From contig WQZT01000016.1 of the NCBI GenBank assembly GCA_009780595.1, positions 1 through 13,586 on the forward strand: DNA of 13,586 bases, written 5' to 3'. Each line of letters begins with the position of its first letter. Position 1 is the stretch's first letter. The notes under the pieces are model-generated. The model worked only from the letters and a program-made list of their open reading frames with translations. It was not told the DNA's origin and did not search any database. This DNA is from Treponema sp. GTDB taxonomy: Bacteria > Spirochaetota > Spirochaetia > Treponematales > Breznakiellaceae. A program made the position numbers and the translations under genes. Of this stretch, positions 1 to 6,958 are shown piece after piece.

Positions 1-381
1 ATGATTCTTATCGGGATTTTGATGCCACGGCCGTCCGGCGAACCGATGGCGACGGGCGTTGACCGGTCAAGCCGCCGCGCGATCGAGCTTGCGCGCGTTT
101 TTGGAAAGCTGTTCGCGCTGTACATCTGCTGCGTGATCGCGGTGAGCGTTTCAGGCGGCATAATATCGGTGGTGATTTTCGGCGACGAGCCGCCCGCGCC
201 GGGGCTTGCCCTGGCGATCGACGTTATTTTCCAGGGGCTTTTGGGAATCAACATCCCCTCGATTCCGGCGGCGATCCTCGCGCGCGTCCAAATCAACCTC
301 GCCGACAGGTTCCTGGTGATCTTCCTCGGCTACGCCCTTTCGCTTCTGTACCGGAAGTGGCTGGTTAAAATCTCCCCTTGA
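1..381 (+). CDS. Small integral membrane protein, unknown function, possibly 5'-truncated
   Basis: I do not recognise this gene. The frame is open from the first base, which happens to be an ATG, so the gene may be complete (126 aa) or may be the C-terminal part of a longer membrane protein; no ribosome-binding site can be seen. Residues 1-35 are polar and basic, like a cytoplasmic segment. Hydrophobic stretches follow at about 36-60, 68-95 (with prolines at 86 and 89) and 100-117, and the chain ends in a basic tail (YRKWLVKISP). The short block QINLADRFLVIFLGYALSLL resembles the last helices of some small-molecule membrane carriers or membrane sensor domains, but that is only an impression. 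It lies 75 bp upstream of fliM on the same strand with no terminator between them, so read-through is possible. The coding assignment is fairly safe; the function is unknown. Confidence 0.6.
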   Translation: MILIGILMPRPSGEPMATGVDRSSRRAIELARVFGKLFALYICCVIAVSVSGGIISVVIFGDEPPAPGLALAIDVIFQGLLGINIPSIPAAILARVQINLADRFLVIFLGYALSLLYRKWLVKISP

Positions 382-404
382 ATATATCCTAAACGTGTGA
401 TACC

Positions 405-433
405 TTGACAAAAGTGATAAATCTGCCGATGAA
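405..433 (+). promoter_or_regulatory. Candidate promoter for fliM (sigma-28-like -10, overlapping a sigma-70 -35)
   Basis: GCCGATGA at 425-432 matches seven of eight bases of the sigma-28 (FliA) -10 element GCCGATAA, but the expected TAAA element 15 bp upstream reads TGAC, a poor match. A perfect sigma-70 -35 TTGACA lies at 405-410; the hexamer 17 bp later, GATGAA (428-433), is a weak -10. The start codon is about 25 bp downstream. Either or both could drive fliM, and neither is complete. Confidence 0.4.
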
Positions 434-456
434 ATAAAGAGAGGGGTTTCTGGGGC

Positions 457-1488
457 ATGACCGAAGTACTTTCGCAGGATGAAATTGACCAACTACTCAC
501 CGCGATTAACGCTGGAGATACCGAACCTGACGAGATACGCCCGGTTGCAGATACCCGCAAAATCAAGATATATGACTTCAAGCGTCCGGACAAGTTTTCC
601 AAAGAGCAAATCCGAACTATCTCGATGATGCACGAAACCTTCGCGCGCCTGACAACGACAAGCCTGTCCGCACAGCTCCGCTCGATGGTTCACGTTCACG
701 TCGCATCGGTAGACCAGCTCACGTATGAAGAGTTTATCCGCTCCATTCCAACGCCGACAACGCTGGCGGTTATCAATATGGATCCGCTCAAAGGCAACGC
801 TATTTTAGAGATAGACCCGGCGGTAACGTTTTCTATCATCGACCGCCTGTTTGGCGGCACGGGCGAAGGCGCGAAAATCACGCACGAACTCACCGACATC
901 GAATCATCGGTAATGGAAGGAATTATCGTTCGTATTCTGGGTAATATGCGGGAAGCGTGGACTCAGGTTATCGACCTGCGCCCGCGCCTTGGGCAAATCG
1001 ACACCAACCCGCAGTTCGCCCAAATTGTCCCGCCGACGGACATGGTTGTACTGGTAACACTGGAAACCAAAGTCGGCGATGTTGAAGGAATGATAAACTT
1101 TTGTATCCCGTACCTGACGATAGAGCCGATTATCGGCAAGCTTTCCACGCAGTTCTGGTTTTCTGCGGTGCACAGGAGCGCGACAACGGAGAACCTGACT
1201 GTATTAAAGGAGAAGCTTTCAACTGTCGATGTTAATGTAGTAGCTGAAATTGGGAAAATCAATATTCCTGTTCGGGAAGTTCTTTCGTTGCAAGTCGGGG
1301 ATATTGTGCAGCTGTACAACACGAGGGTTGGCGATCCGTATTCCCTGAATATCGGGAATAAGACGAAGTTTTTGTGCCGCCCCGGCGTTATCGGTAAAAA
1401 GATAGCGGTGCAGGTTATCAAAAAAGTTGCCGAGATCGAGCAGGAGAAGTTTGAAGAGTTGGGAGCTGAGGGGGAGGAATTACTATGA
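457..1488 (+). CDS. fliM: Flagellar motor switch protein FliM
   Basis: FliM is the C-ring protein that binds phosphorylated CheY and transmits the signal for change of rotation. The 343-aa chain is normal length. Residues 1-18 (MTEVLSQDEIDQLLTAIN) are the CheY-P-binding peptide with its LSQDEID core. The middle CheC-like domain runs from about 45 to 230 and contains the GGTGEG motif at 133-138, a FliM hallmark. The C-terminal SpoA/FliN-like domain covers about 255-325 (INIPVREVLSLQVGDIVQL). The ATG at 457 is preceded by a purine-rich GAGAGG. The stop codon overlaps the start of fliY by 4 bp (ATGA), so translation is probably coupled. In many treponemes fliM and fliY sit in a long motility/export operon; here no fliL, fliP or motA is adjacent. 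Identification is very secure. Confidence 0.97.
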   Translation: MTEVLSQDEIDQLLTAINAGDTEPDEIRPVADTRKIKIYDFKRPDKFSKEQIRTISMMHETFARLTTTSLSAQLRSMVHVHVASVDQLTYEEFIRSIPTPTTLAVINMDPLKGNAILEIDPAVTFSIIDRLFGGTGEGAKITHELTDIESSVMEGIIVRILGNMREAWTQVIDLRPRLGQIDTNPQFAQIVPPTDMVVLVTLETKVGDVEGMINFCIPYLTIEPIIGKLSTQFWFSAVHRSATTENLTVLKEKLSTVDVNVVAEIGKINIPVREVLSLQVGDIVQLYNTRVGDPYSLNIGNKTKFLCRPGVIGKKIAVQVIKKVAEIEQEKFEELGAEGEELL

Positions 1489-2642
1489 GCGATGGCGCTC
1501 TTTCGCAAGATGAAATAGATGCACTGTTAGCGGGTGTAGACTCAGCGGGTTTGGGAAGTTCTGGTGCTGCCGCTGCTGGAGCGCCGTCCGGTGGTTCTTC
1601 CGATGAGGAGCGCAAGGTATTTCAGGCGTTCCTCGCTTCCAATATCGGAGTGCAGTCATCCAATCTGTCGATGCTCACTGGAGCAACGGTAATCCTCAAA
1701 GACCCGCAAGCGTCTTTTACCAACCGCGATGCGTTTTTGGGGCAGCTCCCTGAAACGGTAACGGTGGTCAAAGCGGATTTTAGTTCCGGCTTTCCCGGCG
1801 AACATCTTTTTATTCTGCCGGAAGAGACGGCGAAAAGTATCGCCGGGCTCATGAATAAAGAAGAAAACATCGAGATGGACGAGATGGCGATGTCGGTTAT
1901 CGGTGAAGCGGTTTCCCAACTCGTTGGCACGCAAATTACCGATTTGACGAAAAAGACTAACAACAAATCCATCGCGGCTATCGCGCCGGAAGCTGTCAAT
2001 ATAAAGAAAGCTGTTGCCGCTCTCCCCGCTGGAGATTTTCTGTGCGCCCTGTATCCGCTCGATCTGGGAGACGGAAAGTCTCACCAGTATTGGGAAGTCT
2101 ACGGCGGCGGTGTTACCAGCGATATTGCCAAAGCGCTCAACGGCGGCGGCTCGTCCCCCGCGCAGGGAATGAATGGTATGGGTATGCCCGGAATGCAAAT
2201 GCCAGGCATGAACGGTATGCAAATGCCGGGAATGAACGGAATGTCAATGCAGGGTATGCCAGGGATGCAAATGCCGGGTATGGGTATGCCGATGGGTGGC
2301 GGGATGCCGGGAATGGGAATGCCTTCTAACGTACAGGCGGTTCAGTTCCCCAATTTGATGCACCGCGGCACACAGCAGGAAATGGGAAATATCGGCCTTA
2401 TCATGGACGTCTATATGGAGATGACCGTTGAGTTAGGCCGCACACGTAAACTAATCAAAGAAATTCTTGGGATGGGCGAAGGCACGATCATCGAGCTAGA
2501 CAAACTCGCGGGCGAACCTGTTGATATTCTGGTGAACCATAAACTTATCGCGAAGGGAGAAGTTGTCGTTATCGATGAAAACTTCGGTGTCCGCGTTACA
2601 GAAATTGTTTCCCCGATGGAACGGCTCAGCGATCTTGGCTAG
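1485..2642 (+). CDS. fliY: Flagellar motor switch protein FliY (FliN-family, CheC-like)
   Basis: FliY is a FliN-family C-ring component; in some bacteria it also dephosphorylates CheY-P. The order here is: a second switch-binding peptide at about 1-18 (ALSQDEIDALLAGV), an Ala/Gly/Ser-rich spacer to 40, a CheC-like domain at about 42-218, a Met-rich linker at 229-280, and a FliN/SpoA domain at about 300-383 (VDILVNHKLIAKGEVVVIDE, then VRVTEIVSPMERL). In the CheC-like part the usual ExxN catalytic pairs are not evident: the best candidate reads E141-A-V-S144, and the N-terminal helix (about 43-65) has no Glu/Asn pair. Phosphatase activity is therefore doubtful. A strong GGAGG at 1473-1477 sits 7 nt before the ATG. 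The identity as FliY is secure; the enzymatic role is not. Confidence 0.95.
   Translation: MSDGALSQDEIDALLAGVDSAGLGSSGAAAAGAPSGGSSDEERKVFQAFLASNIGVQSSNLSMLTGATVILKDPQASFTNRDAFLGQLPETVTVVKADFSSGFPGEHLFILPEETAKSIAGLMNKEENIEMDEMAMSVIGEAVSQLVGTQITDLTKKTNNKSIAAIAPEAVNIKKAVAALPAGDFLCALYPLDLGDGKSHQYWEVYGGGVTSDIAKALNGGGSSPAQGMNGMGMPGMQMPGMNGMQMPGMNGMSMQGMPGMQMPGMGMPMGGGMPGMGMPSNVQAVQFPNLMHRGTQQEMGNIGLIMDVYMEMTVELGRTRKLIKEILGMGEGTIIELDKLAGEPVDILVNHKLIAKGEVVVIDENFGVRVTEIVSPMERLSDLG
2169..2324 (+). repeat. Tandem-repeat DNA encoding the Met-rich linker of FliY
   Basis: This 156-bp stretch consists of imperfect copies of short units such as ATGCCGGGAATGAACGGA and codes for repeats of the types GMNGMQMP and GMPGMQMP. 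Twenty of the 51 residues from 229 to 279 are methionine; nearly all the rest are Gly, Pro, Gln or Asn. It lies between the CheC-like and FliN-like domains and stays in frame. Such tandem DNA can change copy number by replication slippage. Confidence 0.9.
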
Positions 2643-2670
2643 CCGCCATGTGCACGAGGGCTCTATTTCC

Positions 2671-3216
2671 ATGAAAAAAACATGTGCCGTGTGCGCTCTG
2701 TTCGCGGCGGCTTTTTTTACCGTGTCCGTTGTTATCTCGTGCAAATCTGTACCGCTACCGGAGCCGCCTGAAGTTTCCGTCTGCTCGCCAGAGGCGGAGC
2801 CGTTCGAGCCGAATGAATTTGAACTGCGTGTATTTGAACTGACCAACGTTGAACGCTCCCGCCAGCGTCTGCCGCCGTTTGAATGGAACAACGCGGCATC
2901 GTGCGTTGCCCGCCAGCACAGCATTGATATGCAAAGCAACGATTTTATGCGCCAGCGCGGTTCTGACGGCTCGGACTCAATGCAGCGGCTGGAGCGCGCC
3001 GGAATTGGCAACATCAGGCGGCGGGAAACAAATATTGCCGGAGGTTGGCTCACGCCAGAAGAGGTTGTTGCCGCGTGGATGGAATCACCCATACACAAGC
3101 CGAACATCCTCAGCCGCGAATTCACCCACGTCGGCGTTGGTTTTTTCCCGCGCCCCGATGACTCCGAATCCCGCTATGCAACGTACTGGACGCAAGAGTT
3201 TCTTGCCTTTGACTGA
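2671..3216 (+). CDS. CAP/SCP-domain lipoprotein
   Basis: Predicted exported lipoprotein of 181 aa with a CAP (cysteine-rich secretory protein / SCP / PR-1) domain, the YkwD-like group in bacteria. The frame is open further upstream inside fliY, but the ATG at 2671 begins a proper signal peptide (MKKT, a hydrophobic core, then lipobox VISC with Cys24) and has GAGGG at 2656-2660. The CAP domain covers about 50-180: H83 in ARQHSIDM, E119 before NIAGG, W136/S139/H142/N145 in AWMESPIHKPNIL, THVGVGF at 152-158 and YWTQEF at 172-177. H83, E119 and H142 fit the conserved cavity residues of the family. It starts 28 bp after fliY, so it is probably in the same transcript. The function of bacterial CAP proteins is poorly known; envelope or cell-wall roles have been suggested. 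Confidence 0.88.
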   Translation: MKKTCAVCALFAAAFFTVSVVISCKSVPLPEPPEVSVCSPEAEPFEPNEFELRVFELTNVERSRQRLPPFEWNNAASCVARQHSIDMQSNDFMRQRGSDGSDSMQRLERAGIGNIRRRETNIAGGWLTPEEVVAAWMESPIHKPNILSREFTHVGVGFFPRPDDSESRYATYWTQEFLAFD

Positions 3217-3238
3217 GCAACAGCTCCGCGCGTAACCC

Positions 3239-4513
3239 CTAAATCACCGTTCCCGGATACAGCACCGCATTTTTCGGAATTACGATTATCCCGTCTATAA
3301 TATGGTAGTTTCCGTAGTGGCCGTCAGTCCGCGTGATGTTGTCGTCAATCCCGATACGGCAGCCTTCGCCAATGCAAGCGTTCTTGTCGATGATCGCCCG
3401 CTTGACCAGAACTCCCTTGCCGATACCCACGTTGGGAATCCGCGCCTCGGCGTTCTTGTGCTTGCGCGCTTCGGATTCGTAGAAGTCCGCGCCCATACAG
3501 ATAACGCCGTTCAGGCTGCAACCGGTTTCGATGATTGTCCTGACCCCGACAATGGAATCCGTAATCGACGCATTGGTGATAATGCAACCCTCCGCCGCAA
3601 TCGACTGGCTCATATTGCTAAAGTTCATTTTTGACGGCGGCAAGCACCTGAAGTGCGTGTAAATCGGATGCATCTCATCGTAAAAATCGAAACGCGGGCG
3701 CAGCGCAGTAAGATCGAGGTTCGCCTCGTAAAAATTCTTGATCGTTCCGATGTCTTCCCAGTAACCGTCAAAAGCATAAGCGTTCACCTTCAGGCGCTTA
3801 ATGCCCTGCGGGATAACTTCCTTGCCAAAATCGGTGAGTTCGTTATCAAGGCAGGATTCCATCGTAGAGGCGTTGAAAATGTAGATGCCCATCGATGCCA
3901 AATATTCATCGCCTTTGTTTTTATCTTTTTTAAGATCCGTAGGGATTTTATAATCGGAAATATCTTTGGTGGGGCCGGGTTTTTCCAGAAACTCGGTGAT
4001 GGCGTTACTCTTGTCGGCCTTGAGTATTCCAAGCTGGCTTGCGTTCTCCCGCTCAACCGGCGTACAGGCAATCGTTATCTCCGCCCCGGACTCTTTGTGC
4101 TTGCGGAGCAAATCCCGCAAATCCATCCGGTACAACTGGTCGCCTGAAAGTATCAGGTAGTACGAAGGTTTCTGCGTTCTGAAGTGAACAAGATTTTTTC
4201 GCACCGCGTCAGCCGTTCCCTCGAACCAGCCGGAATGCTCAAACGTCTGCTCAGCGGCAAGGATTTCAACAAACCCGCCGGAGAACGAATCAAACGCATA
4301 CGTTTGCGAAAGGTGCAGGTGCAGCGATGCTGAATTGAACTGGGTGAGAATGTAGATTTGTTTGAGGTTTGCGTTGATGCAATTTGAAATGGGAATATCC
4401 ACAAGCCGATATTTTCCCCCAAATGGAACGGCAGGTTTAGCCCGCTCTTTGGTTAAAGGAAACAGCCGCGTGCCTTTCCCGCCTCCCAAAACGATAGACA
4501 AAACTTCGATCAT
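3239..4513 (-). CDS. glgC: Glucose-1-phosphate adenylyltransferase (ADP-glucose pyrophosphorylase)
   Basis: GlgC makes ADP-glucose from glucose-1-phosphate and ATP, the committed step of bacterial glycogen synthesis. The 424-aa length is typical. The N-terminal nucleotidyltransferase domain has GGGKGTRLFPLT at 10-21, KPAVPFGGKYRLVDIPISN at 26-44, GWFEGTADAVRKN at 95-107, the catalytic-region SGDQLYRMD at 123-131 and the sugar-phosphate-binding FLEKP at 175-179 (K178). SMGIYIF (207-213) and YWEDIGT (251-257) follow. The C-terminal part from about 305 has the hexapeptide-type pattern of a left-handed beta-helix, the usual place of oligomer contacts and allosteric control. GGAGG (4520-4524) lies 6 nt before the ATG. 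It converges on the lipoprotein gene with only 22 bp between stop codons and no visible terminator. No other glg gene is in the window. Confidence 0.96.
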   Translation of the reverse strand: MIEVLSIVLGGGKGTRLFPLTKERAKPAVPFGGKYRLVDIPISNCINANLKQIYILTQFNSASLHLHLSQTYAFDSFSGGFVEILAAEQTFEHSGWFEGTADAVRKNLVHFRTQKPSYYLILSGDQLYRMDLRDLLRKHKESGAEITIACTPVERENASQLGILKADKSNAITEFLEKPGPTKDISDYKIPTDLKKDKNKGDEYLASMGIYIFNASTMESCLDNELTDFGKEVIPQGIKRLKVNAYAFDGYWEDIGTIKNFYEANLDLTALRPRFDFYDEMHPIYTHFRCLPPSKMNFSNMSQSIAAEGCIITNASITDSIVGVRTIIETGCSLNGVICMGADFYESEARKHKNAEARIPNVGIGKGVLVKRAIIDKNACIGEGCRIGIDDNITRTDGHYGNYHIIDGIIVIPKNAVLYPGTVI

Positions 4514-4564
4514 ATTCTGCCTCCTTACAACAGTATACTTTTTTTACATATATGCGATAGTATA

Positions 4565-4593
4565 ATTATAGAGCTATTTTCCAAGTCTGTCGA
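4565..4593 (-). promoter_or_regulatory. Sigma-70-type promoter of glgC
   Basis: Reading the minus strand, TCGACA (4593-4588, five of six matches to TTGACA) is followed after exactly 17 bp by a perfect TATAAT (4570-4565). Transcription would start near 4558, giving a leader of about 45 nt. This is one of the strongest promoter matches in the window. Confidence 0.75.
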
Positions 4594-4604
4594 TAGATAA
4601 ATAT

Positions 4605-4632
4605 AAAAAAACCCCGCCCTGAATGACGGGGT
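4605..4632 (-). terminator. Intrinsic terminator after the chemoreceptor gene
   Basis: On the minus strand ACCCCG (4632-4627) pairs with CGGGGT (4616-4611), and the hairpin runs directly into seven U residues (A-tract 4605-4611 on the plus strand). It begins 25 nt after the chemoreceptor stop codon and separates that gene from the glgC promoter. Confidence 0.85.
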
Positions 4633-4657
4633 AGTAAATCCGCTCTGGAGAACTGCA

Positions 4658-6760
4658 CTACACCTTGAACTGCGACACCGCGCGCACGAGCACCGAGATG
4701 TTCTCGCGGTTTCTACCGCTTAGTTCGTTCACGCTGATAACAGCCCTGTTCACTTCTTCCGCGCCGACTGCCATTTCGTTAATCCCGTTGCTTATTTCCT
4801 GCGTTACCATTTCAAGGTTGCGGCTCTCTTGAATAACCTCTTTGCTCCCTTCAAGCATCTGCTGCGAGCCGCCTTTTACCTGCCGGGTTATTTCGCTCAC
4901 CTGCGTGGACGCTTGCAAAACCTGGCGGCTGCCCTCGCCCTGCTCCTCCATCGCGCCGCGAATAACCTCTTCCTTGTCTGCCACCGTTCGTACACCGTTG
5001 TCTATCGCCTCAAAGTTTTTAATCGCGCTGTCGGCGGAGCGCGTGATTTTATCAATCGACTCTTTAATTTTTTTCAGCACAATCCCGATTGTTTTTGACT
5101 GGTTGCTCGAAGATTCCGCCAGCTTGCGTATCTCGCTGGCGACAACCGCAAAGCCCTTTCCCGCCTCGCCCGCGTGCGCCGCTTCAATTGCCGCGTTCAT
5201 CGAAAGCAGGTTCGTCTGGCTGGCGATGTTTTCCATCACTGTGTTTATTTCCAAAAGCCCGGCGGACTCACGCGCAATTTCCTTAATGTCAGAGACAACT
5301 CCCTGCAAACTGGAACGCCCGTTCTCCGAAGACTCCTGCAATTCCCGTACACTGTCAGCGTTGTTGACCAGCGTTTCGGTAACCGAGCGAATGTTCGCCA
5401 GCATTTCCTCAATCGCCTGAGACGCTTGTAAAACCGCGTCAGTCTGTTGATCGACCTGCCCGCTTAACTTGTCGATGTTCCCCGTAACCAGCTCCATCGT
5501 GGCATTTGTCTGGTTGACGCTTGCGCTTTGGTTTGTAACCCTGCTCTTGATATTCTGAATGTTCGAGGCAATCAAATTCACCGCCACCGCCGTCTCCGTC
5601 ATATTGCTTGCAAGGTCGTTGCCGATGTTGGCAAGCGCCCCTGCCTGATCTTTAATCGACACAACAAGCTTCCTGATTTTGCCGATTGTCTGGTTGAAGT
5701 ATTTTGCTGCATCGGCAATTTCATCGCTGCCAGTTTCGGGGAGCATAACAGTCAAATCGCCATCGCCGTTTGCAATTTCGTTGAGCGTTTTTGCCATAAC
5801 CGTAATGGGGCGCGAAACACGCTTCAAGACCAACAGCAGCGCAATAACGCCGGATGCCGCAAGGAGCGCAAGCGTGAGAATTCCCAGCCGGAGCAAGAGG
5901 CTGTACAGATCGGCAAGTTCGATTGATGTTGGAACAGTAGAAACAAGAATCCAGTCAGTACCGGGAACGCTACGGGAAAATATTGATATGCCACCGCGGG
6001 CATTGTAAAATTCTTCACCTGAAAGAATATTATTTCGGTATGCACTAAACCGTGGATCGCTAAAAAAGTTATCGCGCAGAATTGCGTTTTCATTAGAATG
6101 AGTAATAAAAACCCCGTCTTTGGTAATAACGTGCATCTCCTGCCCAAGCGCACGAATCTCTTGTGCAACCAATCCTTTCAAAAAGTCGAGCCGTATGTCA
6201 GCGGCAATAACACCGAGCCCTCTATTGTTGTCATCTTGTACAAGCTTTGAAACAGTTACGACAAGGGCTTTGGTATTGGCATCGATATCCGGTTCGGCAA
6301 AAGCAATTCCCTGCGGATTTTGCAACGCCGCGATAAACCAACCCCGCGATGTATTGTCCCAATCGGAATCCGGTATCCACTGATCGCTAAAAACTGCAAA
6401 ACCTGACGGCTGCCACCATTGGGTAAGGCTGGTAACATAGAGAGCTTCTACATCCGGCACCAGTTCTTTGTTGCGTATCAGCAAACTCTCCAAGCCGTCA
6501 AGATCGAACGCTCCGCCGTGCGGCACAAAGAACGGCACGGCAGTCCCGCTGAATATAACAAGCCTGTCCCACTCAATAAAATAGTCCCGTATCTGAGCGG
6601 TGAGTCCCGAAAAATTAACACGCGATCTGGTGATTTCTCTTTCGATATAATAATTTTTAATTACGGAAGCAAATGTAATGGAAACAACCAGTGTGGTTAC
6701 TGCGGTAATAACGATGCAAAGCAATGTAAACTTCGCGGTGATGGAAAATCTTTTTATCAT
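4658..6760 (-). CDS. Methyl-accepting chemotaxis protein with dCache-type sensor
   Basis: Transmembrane chemoreceptor that would control the CheA kinase. With the ATG at 6760 it has 700 aa; a TTG one codon upstream is possible, but AAGAGG lies 7 nt before the ATG and only 4 nt before the TTG. Approximate order: membrane helix 10-33, extracytoplasmic double-Cache-like sensor 36-280, membrane helix 287-312, HAMP 313-366, signalling coiled coil to the C-terminus. The kinase-control hairpin tip is canonical ([20 protein letters not shown] at about 510-529, then [19 protein letters not shown]). In the sensor, SRGWFIAAL resembles the R-x-W-(Y/F) part of amino-acid-binding dCache_1 domains, and AADIRLDFL supplies a later Asp, so an amino-acid ligand is possible. 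No C-terminal CheR/CheB-tethering pentapeptide is seen (the end is AVSQFKV). It is divergent from an NSS transporter. The family is certain; the ligand is inference. Confidence 0.96.
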   Translation of the reverse strand: MIKRFSITAKFTLLCIVITAVTTLVVSITFASVIKNYYIEREITRSRVNFSGLTAQIRDYFIEWDRLVIFSGTAVPFFVPHGGAFDLDGLESLLIRNKELVPDVEALYVTSLTQWWQPSGFAVFSDQWIPDSDWDNTSRGWFIAALQNPQGIAFAEPDIDANTKALVVTVSKLVQDDNNRGLGVIAADIRLDFLKGLVAQEIRALGQEMHVITKDGVFITHSNENAILRDNFFSDPRFSAYRNNILSGEEFYNARGGISIFSRSVPGTDWILVSTVPTSIELADLYSLLLRLGILTLALLAASGVIALLLVLKRVSRPITVMAKTLNEIANGDGDLTVMLPETGSDEIADAAKYFNQTIGKIRKLVVSIKDQAGALANIGNDLASNMTETAVAVNLIASNIQNIKSRVTNQSASVNQTNATMELVTGNIDKLSGQVDQQTDAVLQASQAIEEMLANIRSVTETLVNNADSVRELQESSENGRSSLQGVVSDIKEIARESAGLLEINTVMENIASQTNLLSMNAAIEAAHAGEAGKGFAVVASEIRKLAESSSNQSKTIGIVLKKIKESIDKITRSADSAIKNFEAIDNGVRTVADKEEVIRGAMEEQGEGSRQVLQASTQVSEITRQVKGGSQQMLEGSKEVIQESRNLEMVTQEISNGINEMAVGAEEVNRAVISVNELSGRNRENISVLVRAVSQFKV

Positions 6761-6796
6761 CAAATAACCTCTTATTTATTTTTATTGCTACCTGCA

Positions 6797-6825
6797 ATTG
6801 TACCCCCGTTATAAATTTCTGTCTA
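6797..6825 (-). promoter_or_regulatory. Sigma-70-type promoter of the chemoreceptor gene
   Basis: On the minus strand TAGACA (6825-6820) and TACAAT (6802-6797) each match five of six consensus bases and are separated by exactly 17 bp. Transcription would start near 6790, about 30 nt before the ATG at 6760. I saw no sigma-28-type element for this gene. Confidence 0.65.
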
Positions 6826-6899
6826 CAAAAATTTTATTTTTTTATACTCATTTTATACTTACTTCTCTTCCCGATTGGCAGCGCTCATTACAGGGTTCA

Positions 6900-6928
6900 T
6901 TGACAATTGTTTTCAATAATGTTACTTT
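6900..6928 (+). promoter_or_regulatory. Candidate promoter of the NSS transporter gene
   Basis: A perfect -35 TTGACA (6900-6905) is followed after 17 bp by TACTTT (6923-6928), a weak -10 with three of six matches. It lies 30 bp before the transporter ATG. The 195-bp AT-rich divergent gap also has a short direct repeat, TTTTATACT at 6840-6848 and 6851-6859, of unknown meaning. Confidence 0.45.
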
Positions 6929-6958
6929 TCAAAGGAACGAATTCAGGAAGGAGTTTCT

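Noticed and set aside
2169..2324. CRISPR-like array
   Set aside because: The repeats are short, contiguous, in frame and coding; there are no unique spacers.
2042..2329. Alternative-frame open stretch with YANAGNERN-type repeats inside fliY
   Set aside because: The repeats are only the methionine-linker DNA read in another frame.
6761..6763. TTG as start codon of the chemoreceptor gene
   Set aside because: The following ATG at 6760 has better spacing (7 nt) from AAGAGG and differs by only one residue.
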